Below are positions 8,001-15,818 of a DNA stretch of 64,000 nt, piece after piece. The position numbers and the translations under genes are program-made. The DNA is taken from assembly GCF_014192395.1 (NCBI RefSeq), contig NZ_JACHXW010000012.1:124001-188000 (forward strand). Reading direction: 5' to 3'. This stretch comes from Paenibacillus endophyticus. GTDB taxonomy: Bacteria > Bacillota > Bacilli > Paenibacillales > Paenibacillaceae. The number at the start of each line of letters is the position of its first letter. Position 1 is the stretch's first letter. The notes under the pieces are model-generated. The model ran no database searches, was not told the DNA's origin, and saw nothing but the letters and a program-made list of their open reading frames with translations.

Positions 8001-9254
8001 TTGTCAGACCATGGCATGATCATTATTGGAGCCGGTGAAACCGGCGCACGCGCAGCCGCCGAGCTCCGCAGCTTGGGCTGGGCGGGCAGGATTACGCTTA
8101 TCGGCGAAGAAGCGCATGCGCCCTACGAGCGCCCGCCCTTATCCAAGCAAATGCTGCAGGAGGAAGATCAACCTTCTCCTGCCTCAATCCTCCTTGCAGA
8201 GCACACGGCGGAGCAGCGCATCGAGCTGCGGAAAGCATACAAAGCCGTTGCCATTGATACGAGGAACCATAGGATTACGTTAAACGATGGCAGCAGCCTT
8301 ACTTATGAGCGGCTTCTGCTCGCAACCGGCGCGCAGCCCAGAAAGCTTGCCAGCCCCCAGCCCGGCTCCGACAGCCCGCTGGCATGGACTGGCGTGTTTT
8401 ATCTTCGTACCTATGGCGATGCCGTCTCACTTCGCGAACGATTGCAGCCTCGAAAAAGAATTGCCGTCATTGGCGGGGGCTTTATCGGCCTTGAAGTAGC
8501 AGCCAGTGCAAGAGCACGCGGCTGTGAAGTCACCGTTATCGAAGCAGGTCCGCGCATTCTAATGAGAGGCGTTCCCGAAGCGATTGCTGGCATTGTCGCT
8601 GCTCGCCATCAATCGGCTGGCGTACAGTTCAAGCTTGGCAGCGCGATTGCCGGAATGTCGAGCAGCAAGGAAGAGTACCTCATCCGCTTCGGTAACGGCG
8701 ATTCATTAGCGTGCGATACGATCGTTGCAGGGATAGGAGCCATTCCCGAAACAGCCCTGGCTTCCGAGAGCGGACTAGCTGTGGAGAATGGCATTCTCGT
8801 TGATGAGAGGTTGGCAACGAGCGATCCGGATATTTTTGCAGCCGGCGATTGCTGCTCCTTCCCTCATCCGCTTTATGGCGGCAGGCGAATTCGCCTAGAG
8901 TCTTGGCGCAACGCCCAGGACCAAGGCACGCATGCCGCAGGAAGCATGCTTGGTGCTGCGGCTGCTTATGCGGCAGTCCCTTGGTTCTGGTCGGACCAAT
9001 ACGACCTGACTCTGCAAGTCGCTGGCTTGCCCGATGCCGGCACAACGACCGTTCATCGCAGCCTCGGCGCCAAAGGCGACCTGTTCTTCCATTTGACGGC
9101 TGAGAATAGACTCGCGGCGGCAAGCGGCATCGGCGGCCCCGGCATAGCCAAGGATATACGGCTAGCCGAAATGATTATTGCCTCTCAGGCCGTACTCGAC
9201 GCGGAAGTCCTGACACAACCGGAGCTTAAATTAAAAGCGCTGCTTCGGTCCTAA
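8001..9254 (+). CDS. FAD-dependent ferredoxin reductase, MocF-like
   Basis: NAD(P)H:ferredoxin reductase of 417 residues in the BphA4/rubredoxin-reductase group. The FAD-binding Rossmann motif is IIIGAGETGARAAAEL (Gly 10-15), the NAD-binding motif VIGGGFIGLEVAA (~156-168), and the FAD pyrophosphate motif FAAGDCC (~279-285). The start is TTG at 8001, seven bases after AAGGAGG, which overlaps the ferredoxin stop, so the two genes are translationally close. It is the last gene of the three-gene oxygenase operon and ends 50 bp before a strong terminator. Its partners are inferred from position. Confidence 0.88.
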   Translation: MSDHGMIIIGAGETGARAAAELRSLGWAGRITLIGEEAHAPYERPPLSKQMLQEEDQPSPASILLAEHTAEQRIELRKAYKAVAIDTRNHRITLNDGSSLTYERLLLATGAQPRKLASPQPGSDSPLAWTGVFYLRTYGDAVSLRERLQPRKRIAVIGGGFIGLEVAASARARGCEVTVIEAGPRILMRGVPEAIAGIVAARHQSAGVQFKLGSAIAGMSSSKEEYLIRFGNGDSLACDTIVAGIGAIPETALASESGLAVENGILVDERLATSDPDIFAAGDCCSFPHPLYGGRRIRLESWRNAQDQGTHAAGSMLGAAAAYAAVPWFWSDQYDLTLQVAGLPDAGTTTVHRSLGAKGDLFFHLTAENRLAAASGIGGPGIAKDIRLAEMIIASQAVLDAEVLTQPELKLKALLRS

Positions 9255-9304
9255 ATCGGACTGGCTTACCGATTGCCATTTCTTCTAACATAAATCCACC
9301 TATG

Positions 9305-9345
9305 CAAAAGGCTGAACAGAGAGGCAATATCTGTTCAGCCTTTTG
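9305..9345. terminator. Shared bidirectional terminator
   Basis: A perfect 15-bp inverted repeat, CAAAAGGCTGAACAG (9305-9319) and CTGTTCAGCCTTTTG (9331-9345), has T-rich ends on both strands. It terminates the + oxygenase operon and the opposing - sugar operon. Confidence 0.9.
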
Positions 9346-9363
9346 TGTGCTGTTACCCTCGCT

Positions 9364-10260
9364 TTATTCCTCCTCGCTAAGAACCTGCTGCCACAGCGCC
9401 TCAGCCAATCGCTTGAACAATAACGCCTGCTGCCAGCGATCCGAAATTTCCATTTCCTTCCTAGCGGCTGTCCTTTGGGTAATCGCATAATAGCCCGGAG
9501 GGCCTAGCTCCGTTACATAGGGCAATACGTCACCAGGCTGTGCTTGCCGAAGCCAGCTTCTCATTCCTGTGCGCCACCAGCGTTCAAAATGTGGCAGCAT
9601 CGGATGATCGCCTTCAGGCCCGACATCAATTTGGACTTGCTCGCCGTTCGATACGCGGGCATGAATGCCCGAGGTGCGCTCCAGCAGCACGGCAAAATAT
9701 TCCTCCGCGCGCGCAAGCGAGCCGTTCAGCTCACCCGCTACGACGTAATGGGACAAATCGATCATCAAGCGAAGCTCCGGGAGCTCGCGGACATAGGCAG
9801 CCGTTCGGATAAGGTCCTGCGTGAGAGTCCCTCGGTGCGTCTCGATAAAGGTTGGCATGCCGGCCTCCTTCGCTCTCGAAAGCAAACCGGACAGCAGCTC
9901 GGTCGCCTGCTGATCAATGACGAATCCGTCCATGACCTGCAAATTCATATATTGCACAGAACCAAATTGGCTAGCTTCCTCTATGCTCCGTACGATATCT
10001 TCCACCCTCGATGGAAAAGCAATAGCGTTAAAGCCAAGCTTATAACGATCCAGCAGGCGGTGCCACTCCTGCCTTTCTTCCGGCGGCGGCACGGCGGCGC
10101 TAATCGCCGCATAGCCCGCCTCTGCGATTTTCTCAAATTTTTGCTCCATCGTCCATTCCTTGCCATGCTCACCAAGCTGCCACATAGCCCACCAGGATTG
10201 CTGCAGCTCCAGCCTAGGCGCGCCAAAAGTGCCATCATTAACCGCGTTTCTAATATTCAT
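9364..10260 (-). CDS. Xylose-isomerase-like TIM-barrel protein (1 of 5)
   Basis: Protein of 298 residues in the sugar phosphate isomerase/epimerase superfamily. The metal-ligand strands are recognisable: FIETHRGTLTQD (Glu), LMIDLSHY (Asp and His), SGIHARVSNGE (His) and YVTELGPPG (Glu). AGAGGGG six bases before the ATG at 10260 favours it over the upstream in-frame ATG at 10284. It is the last gene of the long minus-strand set, but separated from the previous gene by 140 bp with hairpins, so it may be expressed differently. The sugar acted on cannot be told from sequence. Confidence 0.8.
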   Translation of the reverse strand: MNIRNAVNDGTFGAPRLELQQSWWAMWQLGEHGKEWTMEQKFEKIAEAGYAAISAAVPPPEERQEWHRLLDRYKLGFNAIAFPSRVEDIVRSIEEASQFGSVQYMNLQVMDGFVIDQQATELLSGLLSRAKEAGMPTFIETHRGTLTQDLIRTAAYVRELPELRLMIDLSHYVVAGELNGSLARAEEYFAVLLERTSGIHARVSNGEQVQIDVGPEGDHPMLPHFERWWRTGMRSWLRQAQPGDVLPYVTELGPPGYYAITQRTAARKEMEISDRWQQALLFKRLAEALWQQVLSEEE

Positions 10261-10298
10261 GTCATCCCCTCTTTTCTTATCCATACTTAAAACAAGAA

Positions 10299-10397
10299 GA
10301 AACGGCTTCGGCTTCCTTTATAAGAAAAGCGAATCCGTTTCTATTAGAAATATAAGGCTGTTTTATTAGGTAAAACATATAAAAGCTTATAACAGCC
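10299..10397 (-). terminator. Two intercistronic hairpins
   Basis: GAAACGG (10299-10305) pairs with CCGTTTC (10335-10341), extended inward by TTCG/CGAA, and on the minus strand is followed by a T-rich run. GGCTGTT (10356-10362) and AACAGCC (10391-10397) form a second, longer-loop stem. They may end or weaken transcription between the TIM-barrel genes at 10401 and 9364. Confidence 0.5.
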
Positions 10398-10400
10398 TGC

Positions 10401-11231
10401 TTATAGCAACGTCCAGCTCGGGTGCTTCACGAGGCGCTGCTCGATCTTGCTGAGAGCCTGAATGTTTTTCTCTAAATGATAGAAGGGATCTCCGCCCATT
10501 CCATAACCTTGGAAGCCAATGCATCCGTCATAACCATGTTTCTTCAGCGCAGCCATAAAGCTGAACACATCTAGCTCCCCTTGGTCAATGCTTTCAATGG
10601 AGGCCGGCAATCCTCCGGGAGGCAGCTTTCGGCTTCCGCAGACGTTGACCGCATGCAGATAAGGCACACAAGCGGACAGCGCTTCATTCAGCCTCGTTCC
10701 ATCGATCGCATACCAATGGAAGGAGCTAAAAGTTATGCCCAGCAAAGGATGGCGCAGCTGGTTGATGAGCCGATGCGCGTCCTCCCAGCGCTCCAACCAG
10801 AAGAAGACATGATGGTAGAGCGAAATTTTAATGTTTCTTTGTTCGGCAATAGGAAGCAAATACGACAGCCATTCCAGAGCCAAAGCGTCCCCTGCCGGGT
10901 CCGACGGCGCGTATAGATTGTCACTCATCGTCAACGCCAGCTCCACCCGGCTGCAGCCCTCCAATTGCTCTAGCATGGCAACGATTCTAACCGCGTCCGG
11001 ATGTTCCTTCGGCAAGGTAACGTCAAGGACGGCATATACGGCCGCAACCTCTAGCCCGTAGGTGTCCTTCACGCTCGGAAGCAGCGCCAGATCCTTCCAT
11101 GCCTGCTCATCCCAAAGGGTCAAATAGGCTGCATCATAACCGAGCTCCGAGAGCATTTCGCAGCGCACTGCAAACGGATAATTGCCTAAGCTGTTATAGA
11201 AAAAAGTATCCATGACATAGACGTTTTTCAT
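10401..11231 (-). CDS. Divergent TIM-barrel protein with altered metal site (2 of 5)
   Basis: Protein of 276 residues related to sugar phosphate isomerases/epimerases by overall pattern (YDAAYLTLW, HGYDGCIGFQGYG) and by position among paralogues. The usual ligands look replaced: ISLYHHVFF where a Glu is expected, ITFSSFHWY where Asp-x-x-His is expected (the His remains), LHAVNVCGS for the His strand, and IGFQGYG where the last Glu should be. It may be metal-independent, a partner subunit, or use a different site. Its ATG overlaps the stop of the upstream MocA-family gene (TAATG), so the two are translationally coupled and probably work together. Confidence 0.72.
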   Translation of the reverse strand: MKNVYVMDTFFYNSLGNYPFAVRCEMLSELGYDAAYLTLWDEQAWKDLALLPSVKDTYGLEVAAVYAVLDVTLPKEHPDAVRIVAMLEQLEGCSRVELALTMSDNLYAPSDPAGDALALEWLSYLLPIAEQRNIKISLYHHVFFWLERWEDAHRLINQLRHPLLGITFSSFHWYAIDGTRLNEALSACVPYLHAVNVCGSRKLPPGGLPASIESIDQGELDVFSFMAALKKHGYDGCIGFQGYGMGGDPFYHLEKNIQALSKIEQRLVKHPSWTLL

Positions 11232-12331
11232 TAAGCCCTCTCCTTCGTAACGACTCGCTTCTCCCCGGTCTGAATGCTCTCGTAGATAGCAGCCAGAATG
11301 CTGAAATTGAATACGGCCTGCTCATTCACGATCGCGTGCGTTACCTGTCCAGCTACCGCTTGCAAGAAATAAACGATGGGCTTATCCATCATCCCAAGCG
11401 GGGTATTCGTAATGCTGCTGCGGCCTTCTGCGGGTTCTCCAGCCTCATCATAATACTCGGCCAGCTCGCCGCTTCCGTCCAGGCATAGCCAATCCCATTG
11501 CAGGGCTCCCGCCGTCCCTTCGATTTCGGTTAGGCTCCGTTCCTCGCCGTGGCAGCATGCCGCCCGCTCGTAATGAACCGGAACCGCGCTGCCATCCGCC
11601 AAATGGAAATTCAACAATGCTCCAACATGCTGCTCCACGTCGCTCGTGATTTCAGCCTCAAGGAGATGTCCCGTCACCGGATTCGACATCCAGGCATGAA
11701 GCACCTCCACCTTCACGGGCTCGAAAACTTCCGTCATGCCCGCCATGTCATACGGCCCCCAGTCCATCAAAGTCCCCCCGCCGCTTACCGCACGGTTCAA
11801 AAACCACCGGCTTGTCGGCTGGTACTCGATTCCTGTACGCGATCTTTTCCGTCTCTGAATCCACTGCGCCTGATATAGCTTGCCAAGCTCATCGTGGCCA
11901 AGCTTTGCCTTGACTTCATCGGTTATTTGCAGGCCTGCGAACCTCGAGCTGCAGCAGCCCAGCATTTTACCCGTCTCCTTGGCTGTTCGAAGCATAAGTT
12001 CCGCCTCTTCCCTGTTCATGGCTAGAGGTTTCTCGCATAAGACATGCCGTCCGGCTCGAAAGGCGCGGCAGGTGATGTCAGCATGCGTAAGCGGGGGCGT
12101 CGCAACGATCACAATATCATTTTCCCCTGCGGGTTCTTCCAGCATCGAAGTCAGCTGTTCGGCAGGGGTCACCCAAGGATACCTCTCCACAAACGCTGCC
12201 AACGCGCTCGGATTGACGTCGGTGACGAATACGGTAGGCTGCTCGAGCCCAGATTCTGTTAGTCTGGCAATGGCCTCCACGTGGTAGCCGGCAATAGCTC
12301 CTGCGCCAACGAGATAAATACGCTGTTTCAT
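11231..12331 (-). CDS. Gfo/Idh/MocA-family oxidoreductase
   Basis: NAD(P)-dependent sugar or cyclitol dehydrogenase of 366 residues. The N-terminal Rossmann domain has VGAGAIAGYHVEAI (GxGxxG) and the family motif CEKPLA near residue 95. The C-terminal alpha/beta domain follows. The start ATG at 12331 has AAGGAGTG six bases upstream; an upstream in-frame start at 12391 is less likely. It is translationally coupled to the downstream TIM-barrel gene. Enzymes of this family oxidise a ring hydroxyl of inositols, trehalose (ThuB) or glycosides (first step of 3-keto pathways), which fits the ThuA and TIM-barrel neighbours. The substrate is unknown. Confidence 0.9.
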   Translation of the reverse strand: MKQRIYLVGAGAIAGYHVEAIARLTESGLEQPTVFVTDVNPSALAAFVERYPWVTPAEQLTSMLEEPAGENDIVIVATPPLTHADITCRAFRAGRHVLCEKPLAMNREEAELMLRTAKETGKMLGCCSSRFAGLQITDEVKAKLGHDELGKLYQAQWIQRRKRSRTGIEYQPTSRWFLNRAVSGGGTLMDWGPYDMAGMTEVFEPVKVEVLHAWMSNPVTGHLLEAEITSDVEQHVGALLNFHLADGSAVPVHYERAACCHGEERSLTEIEGTAGALQWDWLCLDGSGELAEYYDEAGEPAEGRSSITNTPLGMMDKPIVYFLQAVAGQVTHAIVNEQAVFNFSILAAIYESIQTGEKRVVTKERA

Positions 12332-12401
12332 GATCCGCACTCCTTTAATTGTTCGATTGAAAAAAAACGGTCGATTGCACTGCAATTGCACTGCGAAACG
12401 G

Positions 12402-13220
12402 CTATTTCCCTAACGGTTCGAGCACCTCGCGTATATATATCCCGTTTTGCAATGTGACTCCATCCGGGTCCGCTTCGGCGCCCTTTGATTCCTCCTCCAC
12501 CATAACCCAACCGTCATAACCGGTTTCATTCAGATACCGCATGATGCCTACATGGTCAATGGAGCCTTGGCCAAGTGCCGTCCAAGACCAGTCAGACACA
12601 CTCATATCCTTAAAATGAACATGCTTAATCATCGTCCGGTACGTCCGGAAGATCGCCTCGACGTCCATGCCGCCTTTGGCAATATGGCCGGTATCCGGTG
12701 CATAGCCGCAATACCGCGTATCCAAGCCATTCAGCAGCACCTTGTAATCTTCCTCCACGCGAAAGAGCGAGCCGCTCGGCGAATTGGGGTGATAAGCGCA
12801 AGCAATCCCTTGTTCTGAAGCGCGGCGCGCAACCGCATTAATGTTAGCCAGCGCATTCGCCTGCCGGCGCGCGATATCGCTGCGGTCCTTGCCCGGAAGC
12901 TGCACCAAGGTCAGTACCGTATTCGGAAAATGCTTCAAATATGCGATCACACGATCCGCTTCCGCCCGCTCCTCGGCTGTCTCTTCCTGATGCTGCCACG
13001 CCAAAACTAGGCAAAGCGCGCCAAGGCGCAGTCCTTGACCATCCAGCGCTTCCCGCAAGGCGACCGGGGCATCCGTATAACGCCCTAGCATGCACACCTC
13101 CGGCTCGATCCCGGTACCGCCCGTTTCCTTTACCGCCGCGAGAATATGATCCAGCTGGTCGCGGTAATTCTCATAAGACATTTGCCACGTATAGGTTTGG
13201 AAACCAATGGAGATAGCCAT
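12402..13220 (-). CDS. IolE/MocC-like TIM-barrel protein (3 of 5)
   Basis: Protein of 272 residues in the xylose-isomerase-like barrel family. Motifs: CAYHPNSPSG on the fifth strand, GYAPDTGHIAKGG (Asp and His), IKHVHFKDM (His) and GWVMVEEES (Glu). The His-containing fifth strand and DTGH motif resemble IolE (inosose dehydratase) and rhizobial MocC more than the epimerases. It lies 3 bp after the upstream TIM-barrel gene stops. An inosose- or keto-sugar-dehydratase role is plausible but inferred. Confidence 0.78.
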   Translation of the reverse strand: MAISIGFQTYTWQMSYENYRDQLDHILAAVKETGGTGIEPEVCMLGRYTDAPVALREALDGQGLRLGALCLVLAWQHQEETAEERAEADRVIAYLKHFPNTVLTLVQLPGKDRSDIARRQANALANINAVARRASEQGIACAYHPNSPSGSLFRVEEDYKVLLNGLDTRYCGYAPDTGHIAKGGMDVEAIFRTYRTMIKHVHFKDMSVSDWSWTALGQGSIDHVGIMRYLNETGYDGWVMVEEESKGAEADPDGVTLQNGIYIREVLEPLGK

Positions 13221-13223
13221 GCC

Positions 13224-14120
13224 TTATTCCGCCTCCTTCATGGCCTTGCGTATAAATGGAACCGCCTGGCGGCCCCACTCTTCCACCTCTGCGTTGAAGC
13301 AGAAATCGACGCACCACCATTCCATGCCTGACACCACCGGCTTTAGCTCCTTCAGTACGGCTTGGAAGTCAATATCTCCCGCTCCAAAAGCAGCATGCGT
13401 GCTGGTTTCTTCATCATGCAGCGTCCCATCCGAATCAATCAGATGGAAATGGCCGATATGGCCTTCCAACAGCCTCGCATATTCCACTACACCGCCGGAT
13501 AACAGCTCCTTCTCGCCTGTGTGGCGTGCGCCGACAACTCCGCTCATATAGGCGTGGCTCGTATCGAACAGAACTAGGAAGGCAGGATGATTTACCGCTT
13601 CGACAAGCCGCTTCACTTCAGAAGGCTTATTCAGCCAGAAGCCCGGCTCAAACTCCCAAACGATGCGCATGTTCTTGGTCGCTGCCATTTCCGCGGAAGC
13701 GCGCCATGTCATAGCTAGCTTTGCAAAACGGTTCTCGTACGCAGCCTCCGACAATTGTTGCGGAGGGCTGACCGTATCCACGCGAATCGTATCAATGCCG
13801 AGGTCACTACAGAAATCGATATAGCCTTCCAACAGTTTCAAATAAGCCGCTGGCTCGCTGCGGTCCGGCGGCGCTGATGTAAAGTCCGGCGCGTAACCGG
13901 AGATGCCAAGCCCGTAAGAGCGGATTTCCTCCAGCAGCGCTTGACGGCTCGCGGCCGTTGGATAAAGCTCTGGTGTCGGATGAGGAGTGAAGCCGTTCAT
14001 TTCTACCCCGTCATAACCGGCCTGCTTGGCATACTGCAAGATTCGCGTGAACGACCATGGGGCTTCTGCAAAAGGACCGAAAGCAAACGCCCAAGACCCG
14101 ATTGAAATTTTAGGCTTCAT
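13224..14120 (-). CDS. Xylose-isomerase-like TIM-barrel protein (4 of 5)
   Basis: Protein of 298 residues. Recognisable strands are IVWEFEPGFW (Glu), LVLFDTSHAYMSG (Asp and His), IGHFHLIDSDG (His) and MEWWCVDFCF, where Asp stands in for the last acidic ligand. Two in-frame ATGs are close together; AGGAG is eight bases before ATG 14120, which I prefer. That start lies inside the last codons of the upstream hydrolase, an 11-bp overlap that implies coupled translation. Function within the pathway is unknown. Confidence 0.78.
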   Translation of the reverse strand: MKPKISIGSWAFAFGPFAEAPWSFTRILQYAKQAGYDGVEMNGFTPHPTPELYPTAASRQALLEEIRSYGLGISGYAPDFTSAPPDRSEPAAYLKLLEGYIDFCSDLGIDTIRVDTVSPPQQLSEAAYENRFAKLAMTWRASAEMAATKNMRIVWEFEPGFWLNKPSEVKRLVEAVNHPAFLVLFDTSHAYMSGVVGARHTGEKELLSGGVVEYARLLEGHIGHFHLIDSDGTLHDEETSTHAAFGAGDIDFQAVLKELKPVVSGMEWWCVDFCFNAEVEEWGRQAVPFIRKAMKEAE

Positions 14121-14946
14121 CTTCATCTCTCCTCGCTTGGATGGCTTCCCTGTGGCGCAGCATAAAGTCCAGCGTAACTCGGTTGAACTCCTCAAGCCGA
14201 TCCCAGTGATGCGTATGGCCGCTGCCTTCAAAGACCTGCTTCTCAGCGTGCGTAATTTCCTCCGCGATAGCTATCGACAAAGGCAGCGGCGTGAAGATAT
14301 CCTTATCTCCCACCGTAATGAGCGTCGGCGCTGTAATCGCTCCGAGCCTTCCCGCCGTATGATGGGAAATGCAGGCCTCGCACTGTGACAGAAACGCATG
14401 AATCGTCATCGGCGAGGGATGTGCGAGCGCTGCCTGCTGCGCGGTTTCCAGCACCGACAAATGCTGCTCATGGTAGGCTGGCGTATAAATGATAAGCTGC
14501 AGCAGTTTCTGGAAATCGTCCGCCTCCATAAGCGAATAGGCATTGCCGAGCGTTTCGAAAACGCACTTCGTATACGCATCGCACATCGACCAGGAGCAAT
14601 TCAGCGTTAGGCTGATCACTCGGTCAGGAGCCGATAATGCCGCTTCCTGGGCAATCGCGCTTCCCATAGAGATGCCGGAGAAATGGGCGCGCTCGATCCC
14701 GAGCGCATCAAGCAGGCCGAGCGTATCGGCTGCCATTATTTTTGTCGAATAGGGCCCAATGGGCTGGGAGGAGCCGCCCGCGCCGCGGTTATCGACTAGA
14801 ATGCAGCGGAAATGCCGTTCATAGGCGCGCACATGTTCCTCCCATAGGCTGCCGTCGGCTCCTAGCCCCATCAGCAACACAAGCGGTTCTCCTTCCCCCC
14901 GCTCCGTATAAAATAGCTCAATTCCATTGGTCTGAATCAAAGGCAT
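14110..14946 (-). CDS. Alpha/beta hydrolase
   Basis: Soluble hydrolase of 278 residues. It has LLMGLGADGSLWEEH (oxyanion-hole region), the nucleophile elbow GISMGSA (GxSxG), TVGDKDIFTP before the catalytic acid, and GSGHTHHW with the catalytic His. The start ATG 14946 follows GAGAGGAGG. Its place inside a run of sugar-isomerase genes suggests it cleaves an ester or lactone on the substrate, for example a sugar lactone, acylated sugar or ring-opened product. Many alpha/beta hydrolases look alike, so the reaction is not assignable. Confidence 0.85.
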   Translation of the reverse strand: MPLIQTNGIELFYTERGEGEPLVLLMGLGADGSLWEEHVRAYERHFRCILVDNRGAGGSSQPIGPYSTKIMAADTLGLLDALGIERAHFSGISMGSAIAQEAALSAPDRVISLTLNCSWSMCDAYTKCVFETLGNAYSLMEADDFQKLLQLIIYTPAYHEQHLSVLETAQQAALAHPSPMTIHAFLSQCEACISHHTAGRLGAITAPTLITVGDKDIFTPLPLSIAIAEEITHAEKQVFEGSGHTHHWDRLEEFNRVTLDFMLRHREAIQARRDEDEA

Positions 14947-14965
14947 GGGTGAATTCCTCCTCTCG

Positions 14966-15811
14966 TTAAGCCAAATGACTTCTAATATATTGAACGCCCA
15001 GCCGTGCAGCATCGTCAGGATGCTCGGCGTAATCGCGCCACAGATGCAGCCGTGAGATAAGGCCTGGAACCAGTTGGCCGAAAGCTTCAATCGTTAGCCA
15101 GCCGTCATAGCCAATGTCATGCAGCACGTCAAATATTTCCTTAGGCACCGCATGGCCGCTGCCCGGAACCCCGCGGTTATTCTCCGAAATGTGAACATGA
15201 ACAATATGCTTCGCCGCTCTCCGCCACGCCTTGGGGACGTTCAGCTCTTCGATATTGCCATGATGGGTATCGGCGAGCAGTCCCACGTTCGAGAGCCCAA
15301 CCTCTTCCACGAACCGAGCGCCATCCTCCAGCGTATTGGCAAGGTACATTTCGAATCGGTTGATGGGCTCAAGCGCAAGCTTGATGCCGAGCTCCGCGGC
15401 ATACTCGCCCGCGGCGCGCAGCGTCTCTACCGCATAGCCCCATTCCTCGGGCTGCGGGCCTTGCCCGCTGAAACGCCCAAGCCCTTGAAACAATGGACCG
15501 CACAACACTTCAGCCCCAATCCATTGCGTATTCCTTATCGCATGCCTCAGAATTTCAAGCGCCTGTCCTCTTAACGCCTCGTCGCTGCTTGAAGGATCTG
15601 CCACAGCTGCGTCGAGTGCTGCAATGCCCGTGCTTCCAAGCCCCAGCTCCTTCAAAATCAGGCCAAATGCCTTCGCATCCGCAGCGTCCATGTTATCGAC
15701 GGCCAGCTCAACGCCGTCAAAGCCCCATTTCTTAATGTCCTGCAGCAAATGCAGATGCTTGGAGGGATCTGGCTTATCCGTCCACAACAGCAGATTCATG
15801 CCAACCTTCAT
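14966..15811 (-). CDS. D-tagatose/D-psicose 3-epimerase-type protein (TIM barrel 5 of 5)
   Basis: Protein of 281 residues with all ligands of the ketose 3-epimerase family: LALEPINRFE (Glu), LLADTHHGNIEE (Asp, His), VHVHISENNRGVPGSG (His, Arg) and WLTIEAFG (Glu). These match the Mn-dependent D-tagatose 3-epimerase/D-allulose 3-epimerase pattern closely, the clearest assignment among the five barrels. It lies 7 bp after the alcohol dehydrogenase stop and 19 bp before the hydrolase start, so it is cotranscribed with both. Probable role: 3-epimerisation of a ketose or keto-sugar intermediate. Natural substrates in this family vary widely. Confidence 0.85.
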   Translation of the reverse strand: MKVGMNLLLWTDKPDPSKHLHLLQDIKKWGFDGVELAVDNMDAADAKAFGLILKELGLGSTGIAALDAAVADPSSSDEALRGQALEILRHAIRNTQWIGAEVLCGPLFQGLGRFSGQGPQPEEWGYAVETLRAAGEYAAELGIKLALEPINRFEMYLANTLEDGARFVEEVGLSNVGLLADTHHGNIEELNVPKAWRRAAKHIVHVHISENNRGVPGSGHAVPKEIFDVLHDIGYDGWLTIEAFGQLVPGLISRLHLWRDYAEHPDDAARLGVQYIRSHLA

Positions 15812-15818
15812 GACCGGA

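Noticed and set aside
8680..9123. 147-codon - strand frame inside the reductase gene
   Set aside because: Arg/Gly-rich shadow of a high-GC coding region; the + strand gene has clear FAD and NAD motifs.
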